Shown piece after piece: positions 1-7,660 of a DNA stretch of 15,013 bases (positions are counted from its first letter, which is position 1; each line of letters starts with the position of its first letter). The notes below the pieces were generated by a model. That model ran no database searches. It had not been told where the DNA came from and worked only from the letters and a program-made list of their open reading frames with translations. Made by a program: the position numbers and the translations under genes. Origin of the DNA: Bacteroidales bacterium UBA5382 (GTDB lineage Bacteria > Bacteroidota > Bacteroidia > Bacteroidales > Dysgonomonadaceae). The DNA lies in contig DHOU01000004.1 of NCBI GenBank assembly GCA_002409745.1, forward strand, positions 1 through 15,013. The letters run 5' to 3'.

Positions 1-168
1 TTGCAGGACTTTCAATTCTGTCTGCTTGGAAGGTTTGGAGACAGGTTTGCTGTTTTTCTCTTCGGGATTCTCCGCGATTTTTTCTTGTTCATATGTTCCG
101 CAGAACATATTTGTATTGCCTATTAAAAAACTAAGCAATAGTGGTAAAAACAATTTCACTTTTATCAT
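1..168 (-). CDS. Exported protein of unknown function, N-terminal fragment (runs off the left edge)
   Basis: An open frame of 56 codons starts at ATG 168-166 and continues past position 1 without a stop. It begins with a short basic stretch (MIKVK) and a hydrophobic core (residues 6-17), then a polar Lys/Glu/Pro-rich linker from about residue 25. This fits a signal peptide or lipoprotein signal; Cys23 in NMFCG could be lipidated, although the residues before it are not a classic lipobox. It lies 35 bases downstream of the SusD-like gene on the same strand, so it is probably the third gene of that operon. In related loci this position is often held by a degradative enzyme, a metalloprotease or a thioredoxin-like protein. 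No catalytic part is visible here, so no function is assigned. Confidence 0.7.
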   Translation of the reverse strand, partial: MIKVKLFLPLLLSFLIGNTNMFCGTYEQEKIAENPEEKNSKPVSKPSKQTELKVLQ

Positions 169-203
169 AATCTAAACGATTCATTTTATTTTTAATAAAT
201 TAA

Positions 204-1730
204 TTATTCCTGCAAAATCCACATAAGTTTGTTTATTTCGTCAGAGCCTCCGAATTGCCGTTGAAGAGCTTCTTCCAAATTGGCTTTATTGTAGGATATT
301 TCTACTTCTGGATATTTCCAGCGAACAGGAATTTTATCAGGAGCGTTAAAATTCATATTTGTTTTTGGGTTTATTGAAAATTTAGGGTACCCAGTACGTC
401 TGTAGTCGAAATAAGGCTGATAGGGTAGTTGCATAAATGCAGCAATGTATTTTTGTTCCAATATTTTTTCTAATTTATCATCCAAAGAACCGGTTAACTG
501 TACAGATTCTTTTTCTATAAAGGCTGATATATATTCTGGAGTCAACGGATGACCATAGTGATAGGTTATATCGTCAGGAGTATATTTACTGATAAATTCC
601 ATATTTGCCCGAATTCCCCTTTTGTAAAATTCATTGGGATCACCATTAATCCAACCGCGTAGAGCAGCTTCTGCTAAAATGAAATTTTGTTCAGCGTATC
701 CCAATGTAATAAAGGGTTCTCCCGGGATATAAGATACATAACGGGCATTCAGTCCGCTACAAGCTTTTTGTGCAAAAAGACTTTTGATTTCTGCTAATGG
801 AGCCGTCGGATCAACCCCGACAAATGCATCCCATGAATTAGAGGATATTCCTTCATCTAATTTTATTTGAGAGGGCTTAGCATAATAAAACAGGCGATAA
901 TCTTGATTCCTTTTCAATATATCGATCATGAAATCAGAGACCATAGGGTATTCCCAATGTTGATATTGGGATGAATTTATTGGATATAATTGACCCGCTT
1001 TATCAGAAAATGTTAACTGCAGATTATCTGTATTCGATTCCATTAATAATCCGGTATCGTATACTTTTTTGAATCGTTCAACTATCTTCAAATCTTGATC
1101 TGTGGCCTTTTTGGACAAATTAATTAAAACACGCAGTTGAAAAGCACTGACAACTTTTGCCCATTTCTTGGAGTCGCCGCCGTAAACAATATCGCCCTCG
1201 AAATCTGTAGCATTTGATAATTTTGAATAAGCTGTTTCCAAATCTTCTAAAATATGTAGGCATACATCTTTCTGGGAATCATATTTAGGGGTAAATACAC
1301 CTTCCTCTCCTTGCAAAATTTGACTATAAGGTATATCTCCGACACTAATTGTTAGATTGAATAAGGTTATAGACTTTATGAGTAAGCCCAATCCTTCATA
1401 AGCATTTTTAGCGTCGTCGGGCGCTAATTCCGCCATAGTTTCACAATCCTTTAATAAAGTATATTTATCAAAATTTATTCTGCCGAAGTTATTATATTGT
1501 TCACCTTTAGTCCCTTCTCCCCATCCTAAATACATGGATACGAAGAGATGATCCGTAAAATTATACATTGATACGGGCTTAACCAAATTTGATATGACCC
1601 CGGTCGCTAATAAGGATGAATTTACTTTTGTTGAAGCATCTGGATTTGTATTGATATCTTCAAAATTGGAGCAACTAAAGTATATGATAATACTTAGTGC
1701 TATTGATATATATTTAATAACCTGTTTCAT
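204..1730 (-). CDS. SusD/RagB-family nutrient-binding outer-membrane lipoprotein
   Basis: The 508-residue product has a lipoprotein signal peptide with a lipobox (IYFSC) and lipidated Cys20. After the Cys comes an acidic stretch (SNFEDIN), as in Bacteroidota lipoproteins sent to the cell surface, and then INTNPDAST, typical of the SusD_RagB branch often called SusD-like 2. SusD-type proteins form a lid on the SusC channel and capture the ligand outside the cell. The C-terminal part has the family-typical segment ending in a PVRWKYP-type motif (near residue 468). Length is normal. The gene starts 9 bases after the stop of the SusC-like gene, so the two are surely co-transcribed. The ligand (glycan, peptide or other) cannot be read from the sequence. 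The coding sequence is AT-rich compared with the genes right of 7200. Confidence 0.93.
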   Translation of the reverse strand: MKQVIKYISIALSIIIYFSCSNFEDINTNPDASTKVNSSLLATGVISNLVKPVSMYNFTDHLFVSMYLGWGEGTKGEQYNNFGRINFDKYTLLKDCETMAELAPDDAKNAYEGLGLLIKSITLFNLTISVGDIPYSQILQGEEGVFTPKYDSQKDVCLHILEDLETAYSKLSNATDFEGDIVYGGDSKKWAKVVSAFQLRVLINLSKKATDQDLKIVERFKKVYDTGLLMESNTDNLQLTFSDKAGQLYPINSSQYQHWEYPMVSDFMIDILKRNQDYRLFYYAKPSQIKLDEGISSNSWDAFVGVDPTAPLAEIKSLFAQKACSGLNARYVSYIPGEPFITLGYAEQNFILAEAALRGWINGDPNEFYKRGIRANMEFISKYTPDDITYHYGHPLTPEYISAFIEKESVQLTGSLDDKLEKILEQKYIAAFMQLPYQPYFDYRRTGYPKFSINPKTNMNFNAPDKIPVRWKYPEVEISYNKANLEEALQRQFGGSDEINKLMWILQE

Positions 1731-1739
1731 AATGCTAAA

Positions 1740-4700
1740 TTATATGTCGAATTTCATATTAAAACCAACTAAACGTGTGGATGGTGAATTAACGTCTTCC
1801 AACCCCTTGTCAGGGTCTGAAAAACGAAATGCTTTTGTCCATATCCAAAGATTTTGCCCTACAACACCGATAGAAAAACCTTTTATCTTCATTTTTTCAC
1901 TTATTCGTTTGGGTAAAGAATAATTTATTGCAAAATTACGCAATTTAATAAATGTGGGGTCTAAATAATTTTGGGAGCGCATACTTCCAACCCAAGGATT
2001 TGTCGTTGTTTGATAAATTTCATAAGAAACTTTAATGTCATTTGGAGCAAAAACACGATTATCGCTCAGAATGTTTCCATAAGAGTCCCATTCAGCGCTT
2101 CCAGAGACCAATTTAACGCCTTGTCCCACAAAAGTTTTATTGCCATTTACAACTTCTTCATAGCGGTATTGATTATCACTATCTATATGGGCGCCGGAAT
2201 TCCATAATGCTTGATCTATTTTGGAAAACATAATACCTCCAATCCTTCCGTCGAACCCGATGTCTATAGAAAAATTTTTCCAATGAAAAGAATTCGAAAA
2301 GCCCCATGTCCAGTCAGGAGCAGAATATCCAAGAAGTGATTCATATGGGTTAAGCAAAGGTAATCCGGAAGCGTCATGAATAATACTTCCCTCATTATTT
2401 CGTTGATAATCATAGACGGATACCCAGTCCCAACGTTTCCCTTTAGCAATCCAAGGTTTTTGTGTTGAATAAATAGGGTCTATTTTTTCATAATAATAAC
2501 GATCTCTGGCCCAATTGAAAATACTGCTCCAATTTAAATTCTTATTTTTGATGATATCTGCGGTTATTGTCAATTCATGTCCTTGACGAAGTTGATTTTC
2601 ATTGAAGTTTATTAAAGTGTTAGTATAGCCGGTTGTTGGACTCAGAGGAACATCTCGAGTATTATTGTAATTGGATTTATTGTAGTATGTATAATCCACA
2701 CGTAAGCGATTGTCTAGGAAAGAAAGTACAGTACCTATTTCATAGGTGCGCGATGTCGAAGGACGTAGCGTTATACTTCGAATAGAGCGAGGATTATAAG
2801 CAGCACTCATATCATTCCACACATTTGTACTAATATTGTATACGGTATTGATGTCATAAATTCCGGCATCGTTTTTTGTTTTTGTCCATGATGTTCTGAA
2901 TTTCCAAAAATTGACCCATGAAGGCATGGAAACGAATTCAGATATTATAATACTTCCGGATACTGATGGATAGAAATACGAACGACTATGCTTGGATAAT
3001 GTCGATGACCAGTCGTTGCGTCCTGTCGTTTCGATAAAAACAGTGCTTTTCCACGAAAAAGCCATTTTCCCATATAATGAATTAACTTGTTTTCGAAGCA
3101 TGCTTTTACTTGATGTCGATGGTTCAACAGAAGCTGCCAAAGAATAGTATTCGGGAAGAATAATGCCATTTTTTGTTTCCCCAGTTAGCATATTTGTATT
3201 GTAATAGTAAATTGTTCCTCCAAAAAAGCCATTGATGGCAAAATCATTTAATGATTTTTCTCCTATCAATAGAAAGTCGTTATTGATACTGAAATTATTT
3301 TCATTTTTTATACCATAATATCCCTTCTTACTTCCCCATCCGGCCGAAGTGCCAATTGGAGTTTGCCATTCCGTTTTACCTGAAGAGAAATCAGCTCCAG
3401 AACGTAAGATCATTTTCAACCATGGCGTAATTTCGTAAGATGTATTTATATAGGCATTCATTAGATTATAGTCATTGGATGTCGTTACTTCATTTGCAAT
3501 CAAATAAGGGTTTTCGTACCAACTCCGATCCATCCAATTAGACAGTTCACCTTCTTTTAACCAGTAATTTTTATAATCGCGAATATCGAAGTCCGTTCCA
3601 CTCCAAATTAAGAGATTATATAAATATCCGCTTCCTCCATAACCTTTACCTCCCATATTTGGATAGAAACGTTTATTGTAGGTTAAACCAGCTTCCGATT
3701 TGAATTTATCAAGATTCATTTCACCTGCAACCGTATAAGTAAGTTTGTTTAGCTTTTCATTTGGCCATTGACCTTTATTATAAATATGGGTCAATGAAGT
3801 CCTAAAACTGCCATATCTTCCTTTTTGAGTGATACTGATATTATTATTCGTTACGAAACTTAATTCCTGAAAGTTCTTCAGATTGTTTTTACCTTTGGAA
3901 ACCAAAAGTTGCATTTCCCATTCGCGTGTCTGTGGATTCCATTGTAAGGCTTCACGACCAATATTGAGTTTGTTTCCCCATACATAGCTGCCTGCCAGAT
4001 ATTCTCCGGCCTGCCCCGTGCTATAAGACGTCTGTACTTCCGGAATTTTTAAATATCCGGCATTAAACATTGTGCTACTATTTACGGATATGTCTACTCC
4101 TTCCTTTTTTGCCCTTTTTGAAGTAATCATAATGGCTCCACTCCCGCCACGCGCACCGTATAGTGCAGAGGCTGTTGCTCCTTTTAATATATCTATGGAT
4201 TCGATATCATCAGAAGCAATATCCCGTAATGTCATATTTTTATAGGGAATCCCGTCTATAACTAATAAAGGAGTTTCTCCTCGTAACTGCAAAGTTGGAG
4301 TTTCATTAAATTCTGTACTATTTTGAACATCTAACCCCGCGACCTTACCTGTCAGATTCGTTGCGAAGTCAACAGATTTAACTGTATTAATACTTTCCCC
4401 TGAGACTTTTTGAACGGAATATCCTAATGCTTTCTCTTCTCGCTTTATACCGAGTGCCGTAACCACTACTTCTTTCAATGTCTCTGTACTTTCCTGTAAA
4501 ACAATATTAAAAGTTGTTTTACCAACGGTGGAAATTTTTTGTTCCAGATATCCGATATAAGAAATATGCAGGATAGCGTTTACTCCTACTTGTAAGGAAA
4601 AATTCCCGTCGGTATCCGTCATGGTACCGTTGGATGTTTTTCCCACTTCTATAACATTAGCGCCAATAATGGGGGCACCACTATTATCTACAATCGTTCC

Positions 4701-5123
4701 GCGAATGGTTTTTCCAGGTTGCTGGGTAATTATCAAATCACGGATCTCCGATATTTTCTTTGAAAGAACGATGTAATTATTCTCAAAGTCATATCCCATA
4801 TCGGTATCATGAAGTGCTTGTCGGAGATAATTCGATACTTTGTCGGATTTGTGTTTTAGATTTATTTTCCGCGATGTATCTAATTCCCGATTACTGTAAA
4901 CGACTAAGTAGTCCGTTTGCTTTTCAATTTCGTTGATCAATTGACCGACGGTTATTTGGCTGTTCTGTAATTCTATAACAGCATCTTGTGCTTTTGTACT
5001 GTTCGCCGCCAACTGAAAGGATACTATAAATAAAAAAATTAAAGCGACTTTCATTATTCTAAGTAAATGTTTAAATGCGTCTTTTTCTGAATGAAAAGGC
5101 GATATTAGAAATTTTATTTTCAT
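1740..5123 (-). CDS. SusC/RagA-family TonB-dependent receptor with STN signalling domain
   Basis: The 1127-residue product is an outer-membrane active-transport channel energised by TonB. Domains in order: a signal sequence with its hydrophobic core at about residues 25-40 (cleavage probably near KAQ, 44-46); an STN domain at about 48-123; a carboxypeptidase-regulatory-like beta-sandwich at about 139-209 (GTIVDNSGAPIIGANV); the SusC-specific segment KEVVVTALGIKRE (217-229); a plug at about 230-337 with PLLVIDGIPY and DDIESIDILKGATASALYG; then the 22-strand barrel to the end. The STN domain, together with the sigma and anti-sigma genes upstream, points to trans-envelope signalling in which ligand binding is relayed to FecR. 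Start: M1 and M24 are both possible. M1 is chosen because related STN-bearing receptors commonly have a similar basic extension before the signal core. The plug is of a compact type that lacks the usual serine/glycine-rich loop before the IDG motif. Confidence 0.95.
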   Translation of the reverse strand: MKIKFLISPFHSEKDAFKHLLRIMKVALIFLFIVSFQLAANSTKAQDAVIELQNSQITVGQLINEIEKQTDYLVVYSNRELDTSRKINLKHKSDKVSNYLRQALHDTDMGYDFENNYIVLSKKISEIRDLIITQQPGKTIRGTIVDNSGAPIIGANVIEVGKTSNGTMTDTDGNFSLQVGVNAILHISYIGYLEQKISTVGKTTFNIVLQESTETLKEVVVTALGIKREEKALGYSVQKVSGESINTVKSVDFATNLTGKVAGLDVQNSTEFNETPTLQLRGETPLLVIDGIPYKNMTLRDIASDDIESIDILKGATASALYGARGGSGAIMITSKRAKKEGVDISVNSSTMFNAGYLKIPEVQTSYSTGQAGEYLAGSYVWGNKLNIGREALQWNPQTREWEMQLLVSKGKNNLKNFQELSFVTNNNISITQKGRYGSFRTSLTHIYNKGQWPNEKLNKLTYTVAGEMNLDKFKSEAGLTYNKRFYPNMGGKGYGGSGYLYNLLIWSGTDFDIRDYKNYWLKEGELSNWMDRSWYENPYLIANEVTTSNDYNLMNAYINTSYEITPWLKMILRSGADFSSGKTEWQTPIGTSAGWGSKKGYYGIKNENNFSINNDFLLIGEKSLNDFAINGFFGGTIYYYNTNMLTGETKNGIILPEYYSLAASVEPSTSSKSMLRKQVNSLYGKMAFSWKSTVFIETTGRNDWSSTLSKHSRSYFYPSVSGSIIISEFVSMPSWVNFWKFRTSWTKTKNDAGIYDINTVYNISTNVWNDMSAAYNPRSIRSITLRPSTSRTYEIGTVLSFLDNRLRVDYTYYNKSNYNNTRDVPLSPTTGYTNTLINFNENQLRQGHELTITADIIKNKNLNWSSIFNWARDRYYYEKIDPIYSTQKPWIAKGKRWDWVSVYDYQRNNEGSIIHDASGLPLLNPYESLLGYSAPDWTWGFSNSFHWKNFSIDIGFDGRIGGIMFSKIDQALWNSGAHIDSDNQYRYEEVVNGNKTFVGQGVKLVSGSAEWDSYGNILSDNRVFAPNDIKVSYEIYQTTTNPWVGSMRSQNYLDPTFIKLRNFAINYSLPKRISEKMKIKGFSIGVVGQNLWIWTKAFRFSDPDKGLEDVNSPSTRLVGFNMKFDI

Positions 5124-5130
5124 ATATTTG
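5123..5130 (+). promoter_or_regulatory. Possible -7 box on the plus strand, reading away from the susC-like start
   Basis: TATATTTG matches the Bacteroidota -7 consensus TAnnTTTG at every fixed position. It abuts the start codon of the susC-like gene (5121-5123) but points the opposite way. No clear TTG is seen 19-20 bases upstream, so the match is half a promoter. It matters because a hairpin with a T-rich tail follows about 50-90 bases downstream on the same strand. Confidence 0.35.
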
Positions 5131-5146
5131 TAACTGTTTTAAGTAA

Positions 5147-5161
5147 ATACTATACTATACT
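5147..5161. repeat. Three tandem copies of ATACT
   Basis: ATACT occurs three times in succession without mismatch (AGTAT on the minus strand), 24 bases upstream of the susC-like start codon. A slippage-prone short repeat in a leader or promoter could alter expression, but the copy number is low. Confidence 0.7.
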
Positions 5162-5176
5162 GAGTGTTTGCTTTTC

Positions 5177-5206
5177 GGGCGATAGGCGTGGCAGCGCTTA
5201 TCGCTC
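5177..5206 (+). terminator. Hairpin with T-rich tail on the plus strand
   Basis: A 12-bp stem (GGGCGATAGGCG pairing with CGCTTATCGCTC, two G-T pairs) closes a 6-base loop. On the plus strand it is followed by TCTTTTGATTTT-like sequence, as in an intrinsic terminator. On the minus strand, where the neighbouring genes are read, it is followed by an A-rich tract, so it is not a usual terminator for the anti-sigma gene. It could instead end an antisense RNA, or act as a leader structure in the sigma/anti-sigma to susC transcript. Confidence 0.55.
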
Positions 5207-5295
5207 TTTTGATTTTGCTCTTATTCTTCATTGACCATAGGCAATATGTTTTAAAGGGGTCTACATTATATTTTAATCGGTTGCTTATTCTACCG

Positions 5296-6270
5296 TCACT
5301 TTGTTATGGTGATTCTGTTATTTTCGATGTCTCTATTTATTTTAAACGGTTTCACTTTCCGGATAATGCGCAGGATTTCATCGATACCATCCCGTTGACG
5401 GAATTTTCCGGTGTAGCGAACATTAAAGATTCCCGGATCTTTCACGATGATTTCCACATCATAATATAGTTCGAGTTTTTTTAGGATGTCGATCAGCCGT
5501 TCATTCTGAAAACAATAAATCCCCTCTTTCCAAAGAAAATGCTCATAATCAGTTATATTATTTACATGCATTTTCCCATCCCGAATGATCAGCTGTTCAT
5601 TCGGTTTCAATATCGTTGTATTTTTCTCGTTGTCTCTTTGTACGATCTTGAGTGATCCTTCTACCAAGTCGGTTTGTATGTACTCATTTTCGGGATAACT
5701 GTAGACGTTGAATTGCGTTCCCAATACTTCCATTTTTATATTTTGAGACGAAACGATGAAAGGCTTCTTCGCATCCTTGGCGACATCGAAAAATGCTTCT
5801 CCTATCACTTTTACTTCGCGGCTGTTGTTTTTGAATTGGGAGGGATAAGTGAAGGTCGACTGTGCATTAAGCCAAACAACCGTGCCGTCACTTAAGGTGA
5901 GTTGGGCTCGTTGTCCGGCAGGGACATGCAAGCTATTCATTGCTAGCGGAGGTGTTTCGGAAGTTGAGAAATGAAGTGTTGCCAAAACAGTCGACGCAAT
6001 AAGAAGGGCAACAATGGCCGCATATTGTAATGTTGTCTTGATGATCCTTCGTCTTTTCTGGTGTTTGAGCCGTTGCAGGAAACAATCGAAATGCTTTTGT
6101 CCTTCTTGTTTATTGATAGCCTGTTCCGATAACAGCGTGAGTGCATAGGTGTTTTGTATACGGATAAATTCTTCTTTCAACGACTTATCCGCTTCAAGTT
6201 GTTTTCTCAATGCCGCTTTTTCGGAAGTATTGAGTTCTCCAAGGACATATTTTAGTATTCGATCCTCCAT
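5296..6270 (-). CDS. FecR-family anti-sigma factor (inner-membrane signal transducer)
   Basis: The 324-residue protein has the usual order for this family. A cytoplasmic N-terminal region (about 1-75; starts MEDRILKYVLGEL) would bind the sigma factor. One membrane span lies at about 82-100, after the basic stretch KRRRIIK. A periplasmic FecR domain spans about 113-210 (HVPAGQRAQLTLSDGTVVWL and the GEAFFDV motif). The C-terminal DUF4974 domain (about 250-322) is known to contact the STN domain of partner receptors. Length is normal. It lies between the ECF sigma gene and the STN-bearing SusC gene on the same strand, as expected for one signalling cascade. Two spacers are unusually long for such a cluster: 200 bases to the sigma gene and 172 bases to the receptor gene. 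Confidence 0.94.
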   Translation of the reverse strand: MEDRILKYVLGELNTSEKAALRKQLEADKSLKEEFIRIQNTYALTLLSEQAINKQEGQKHFDCFLQRLKHQKRRRIIKTTLQYAAIVALLIASTVLATLHFSTSETPPLAMNSLHVPAGQRAQLTLSDGTVVWLNAQSTFTYPSQFKNNSREVKVIGEAFFDVAKDAKKPFIVSSQNIKMEVLGTQFNVYSYPENEYIQTDLVEGSLKIVQRDNEKNTTILKPNEQLIIRDGKMHVNNITDYEHFLWKEGIYCFQNERLIDILKKLELYYDVEIIVKDPGIFNVRYTGKFRQRDGIDEILRIIRKVKPFKINRDIENNRITITK

Positions 6271-6384
6271 TTTTTAATCTTTGATATTCATAAAACGAAC
6301 GAACTGGAAAAATCCGCTAAAAGAATTTAGAAAAAAATGAAAATAAAGTCATACAGAGAAACCGGAAGAGCGTGAAGATTCGCC

Positions 6385-6423
6385 CGATAATGCCTTCGGC
6401 GACAAACGCTGCGCGCGATAATG
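6385..6423. repeat. Imperfect 31-bp-offset duplication between the sigma and anti-sigma genes
   Basis: CGATAATG occurs at 6385-6392 and again at 6416-6423, each followed by a C/G-rich stretch ending in CGGCG or CGCCG. This GC-rich patch stands out in an otherwise AT-rich 200-base spacer. The arms CGGCG and CGCCG could pair, but I see no clean terminator. Its role is unknown. Confidence 0.45.
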
Positions 6424-6470
6424 GCTAACGCCGATAGTCTTAGACAGGAGACAAGGGGATTGGCAAAATA

Positions 6471-7037
6471 TTATATACTAAAAAGGAACAAAAAAAGTGG
6501 CGCTAAATCTTTTAAATCTTCTTTGAGTTTTTTGTAAGCAATCGCCATCTGGCTTTCGACCGTGTGAATGGAAATGTCGAGTTCTTCGGCAATGATTCGC
6601 TGTTTTTTCCCCTGGAATTTATTCATAATGAAAATCTCCCGGCATTTATCGGGAAGGTTATTGACTGCATTCGTGATGATTGCTTCTATATCCGGTTTCG
6701 AAAACAGTTCCTCTTCAAAAGCTTCCAATGACTGTAGTTTCATCTGAAGGGTGTAAGCATATTCTTCTTGGAGCTCAGAGGAGATTTTTAGCGAACGGGT
6801 TTTTCGGCGAAGAAAGTCAATGCAACGGTTTTTGACCGAGGTGAATAAGAATCCCGACGAATAAACGTAGGTAGAAAGGACTTCCTTGTGTTCCCATAAT
6901 TCGAGAAAGACGTCTTGCACGATATTCTCCGCATCTTCTTCGTGAAGGACGTATTCTTGCGCAAAGCGTTTCATTCTTGAATAATAGGAACAATAAACTT
7001 TTTCAAATTCGATCTTATAATCCAACTCGTTGTCCAT
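6471..7037 (-). CDS. ECF RNA polymerase sigma-70 factor (Bacteroidota FecI-like)
   Basis: The product of 188 residues from the chosen start directs RNA polymerase to promoters of its target operon, most likely the SusC/SusD operon downstream. Region 2 (about residues 10-76) contains EYVLHEEDAENIVQDVFLELW, and region 4 (about 118-173) contains the helix-turn-helix AEELDISIHTVESQM. The hydrophobic end LAPLFLFLFSI is typical of the Bacteroidota expansion families. An upstream in-frame ATG at 7094 would add 19 residues. I prefer 7037 because the -7 boxes at 7074-7081 and 7096-7103 would place the transcript start at or downstream of 7094, and because family members begin close to the sigma-2 helix. 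The next gene, the FecR-type anti-sigma factor, would hold this factor inactive until the receptor signals. Confidence 0.93.
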   Translation of the reverse strand: MDNELDYKIEFEKVYCSYYSRMKRFAQEYVLHEEDAENIVQDVFLELWEHKEVLSTYVYSSGFLFTSVKNRCIDFLRRKTRSLKISSELQEEYAYTLQMKLQSLEAFEEELFSKPDIEAIITNAVNNLPDKCREIFIMNKFQGKKQRIIAEELDISIHTVESQMAIAYKKLKEDLKDLAPLFLFLFSI

Positions 7038-7073
7038 GGACTGTTTATTTGCACTTTTCACAAACTCGTGAGG

Positions 7074-7081
7074 CAAAGGTA
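7074..7081 (-). promoter_or_regulatory. -7 promoter box for the ECF sigma gene
   Basis: Read on the minus strand this is TACCTTTG, a full match to TAnnTTTG, placing a start near 7070 and a leader of about 33 bases. A second full match, TATCTTTG, lies at 7096-7103. Neither has a good -33 TTTG at 19-20 bases, so which is used is uncertain. Confidence 0.45.
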
Positions 7082-7212
7082 CAAAAAATACCATTCAAAG
7101 ATATTTAATGACAAAAAATTATAAATGGAGTGATGTTGTGATCGTATTCTTGGCGTCTTGATAATCTTATTTTTTTGTCTTTTTTATTTTTAACTAAAAC
7201 GAATCGTTGAAA

Positions 7213-7229
7213 AACTATATTATATAGTT
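7213..7229. promoter_or_regulatory. Probable BlaI-type operator, upstream copy
   Basis: A perfect 17-bp dyad with a single central base: AACTA, seven bases, TAGTT, with the inner bases also pairing symmetrically. It overlaps the -33 element of the regulator's promoter, so a bound repressor would block RNA polymerase. BlaI/MecI-type operators are dyads of the form ACTA...TAGT, which this fits. Confidence 0.65.
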
Positions 7230-7257
7230 GCTAAACTAAAAATAATAGTTACCTTTG
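7227..7257 (+). promoter_or_regulatory. Promoter of the BlaI/M56 operon
   Basis: GTTG at 7227-7230 (-33) and TACCTTTG at 7250-7257 (-7, full match to TAnnTTTG) are separated by 19 bases, the expected spacing for the Bacteroidota primary sigma factor. Transcription should start near 7262. This makes the GTG at 7262 an unlikely start codon and favours the ATGs at 7274 or 7286. Confidence 0.8.
7234..7250. promoter_or_regulatory. Probable BlaI-type operator, downstream copy
   Basis: A second AACTA, seven bases, TAGTT dyad lies exactly 21 bp (two helical turns) downstream of the first and sits between the -33 and -7 elements. Here only the outer five bases of each arm pair. The same arms, spacing and helical face as the upstream copy support binding of two repressor dimers side by side. 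Confidence 0.6.
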
Positions 7258-7285
7258 TCGTGTGAATCATAAAATGAGAATTTAT

Positions 7286-7657
7286 ATGAAAGATTTAACG
7301 GCAAAAGAAGAAGAAATCATGCGCTATTTTTGGGATAACGGACCCTTGTTTGTCCGGCAACTCGTACAGATGCATCCCGAACCGAAACCCCATTTTAATA
7401 CGTTATCGACCTATGTGCGGGCGTTGGAAGAGAAGGGGTTTCTCTCTCACGAATCGTTCGGCACCACGTACCGGTATTTTTCCCTCGTCGGAGAAACCGA
7501 TTATAAAAACCAAACACTGAGGCAGGTCGTGAAAAAATATTTCGATAACTCCTACTTGAGTGTTGTTTCGTCCCTGATTAAGGAAGAGGCGCTTTCGGTA
7601 GAGGAAGTGCGCAAACTTCTCGATGAAGTGGGAGAGTCCGACACTAAAAAATCATGA
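7286..7657 (+). CDS. BlaI/MecI/CopY-family transcriptional repressor
   Basis: The 123-residue protein from the chosen start is a winged-helix repressor. The DNA-binding part runs from LTAKEEEIMRYFW to about residue 67, with the recognition region FNTLSTYVRALEEKGFLSHE and the wing TTYRYFSLV. The C-terminal helices (about 75-115) would form the dimer. Family members block their own operon until the co-encoded membrane peptidase responds to a signal, often a beta-lactam in the founding systems. That ligand cannot be assumed here. In-frame GTG 7262 and ATG 7274 are alternative starts. The promoter at 7227-7257 argues against 7262, and 7286 leaves a leader of about 24 bases. Two likely operators cover the promoter. 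The stop is 3 bases before the peptidase start, so the two form one operon. Confidence 0.92.
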   Translation: MKDLTAKEEEIMRYFWDNGPLFVRQLVQMHPEPKPHFNTLSTYVRALEEKGFLSHESFGTTYRYFSLVGETDYKNQTLRQVVKKYFDNSYLSVVSSLIKEEALSVEEVRKLLDEVGESDTKKS

Positions 7658-7660
7658 CCG

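Larger units (their letters stand above)
5135..5217 (+). ncRNA. Candidate short RNA antisense to the susC-like leader
   Basis: A transcript started by the -7 box at 5123-5130 would begin near 5135 and end at the hairpin 5177-5206 plus its T-rich tail 5207-5217, giving an RNA of about 80 bases. It would be complementary to the untranslated leader of the susC-like mRNA, between the anti-sigma gene and the susC start. Cis-encoded antisense RNAs at this position are known from Bacteroides (the DonS type) and repress their polysaccharide-utilisation operons. The match is one of position and architecture only, and no transcription evidence exists here. Confidence 0.35.

Noticed and set aside
5177..5206. 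Intrinsic terminator of the anti-sigma gene on the minus strand
   Set aside because: On that strand the stem is followed by an A-rich stretch, not a T run. The T-rich tail is on the plus strand.
7038..7094. Longer start of the ECF sigma factor at 7094
   Set aside because: The two -7 boxes would place the transcript start at or downstream of this codon, and the extra 19 residues do not resemble the family's N-terminus.
7262..7285. GTG start of the BlaI-type repressor at 7262
   Set aside because: The promoter at 7227-7257 predicts transcription beginning at about this base, leaving no ribosome-binding region.
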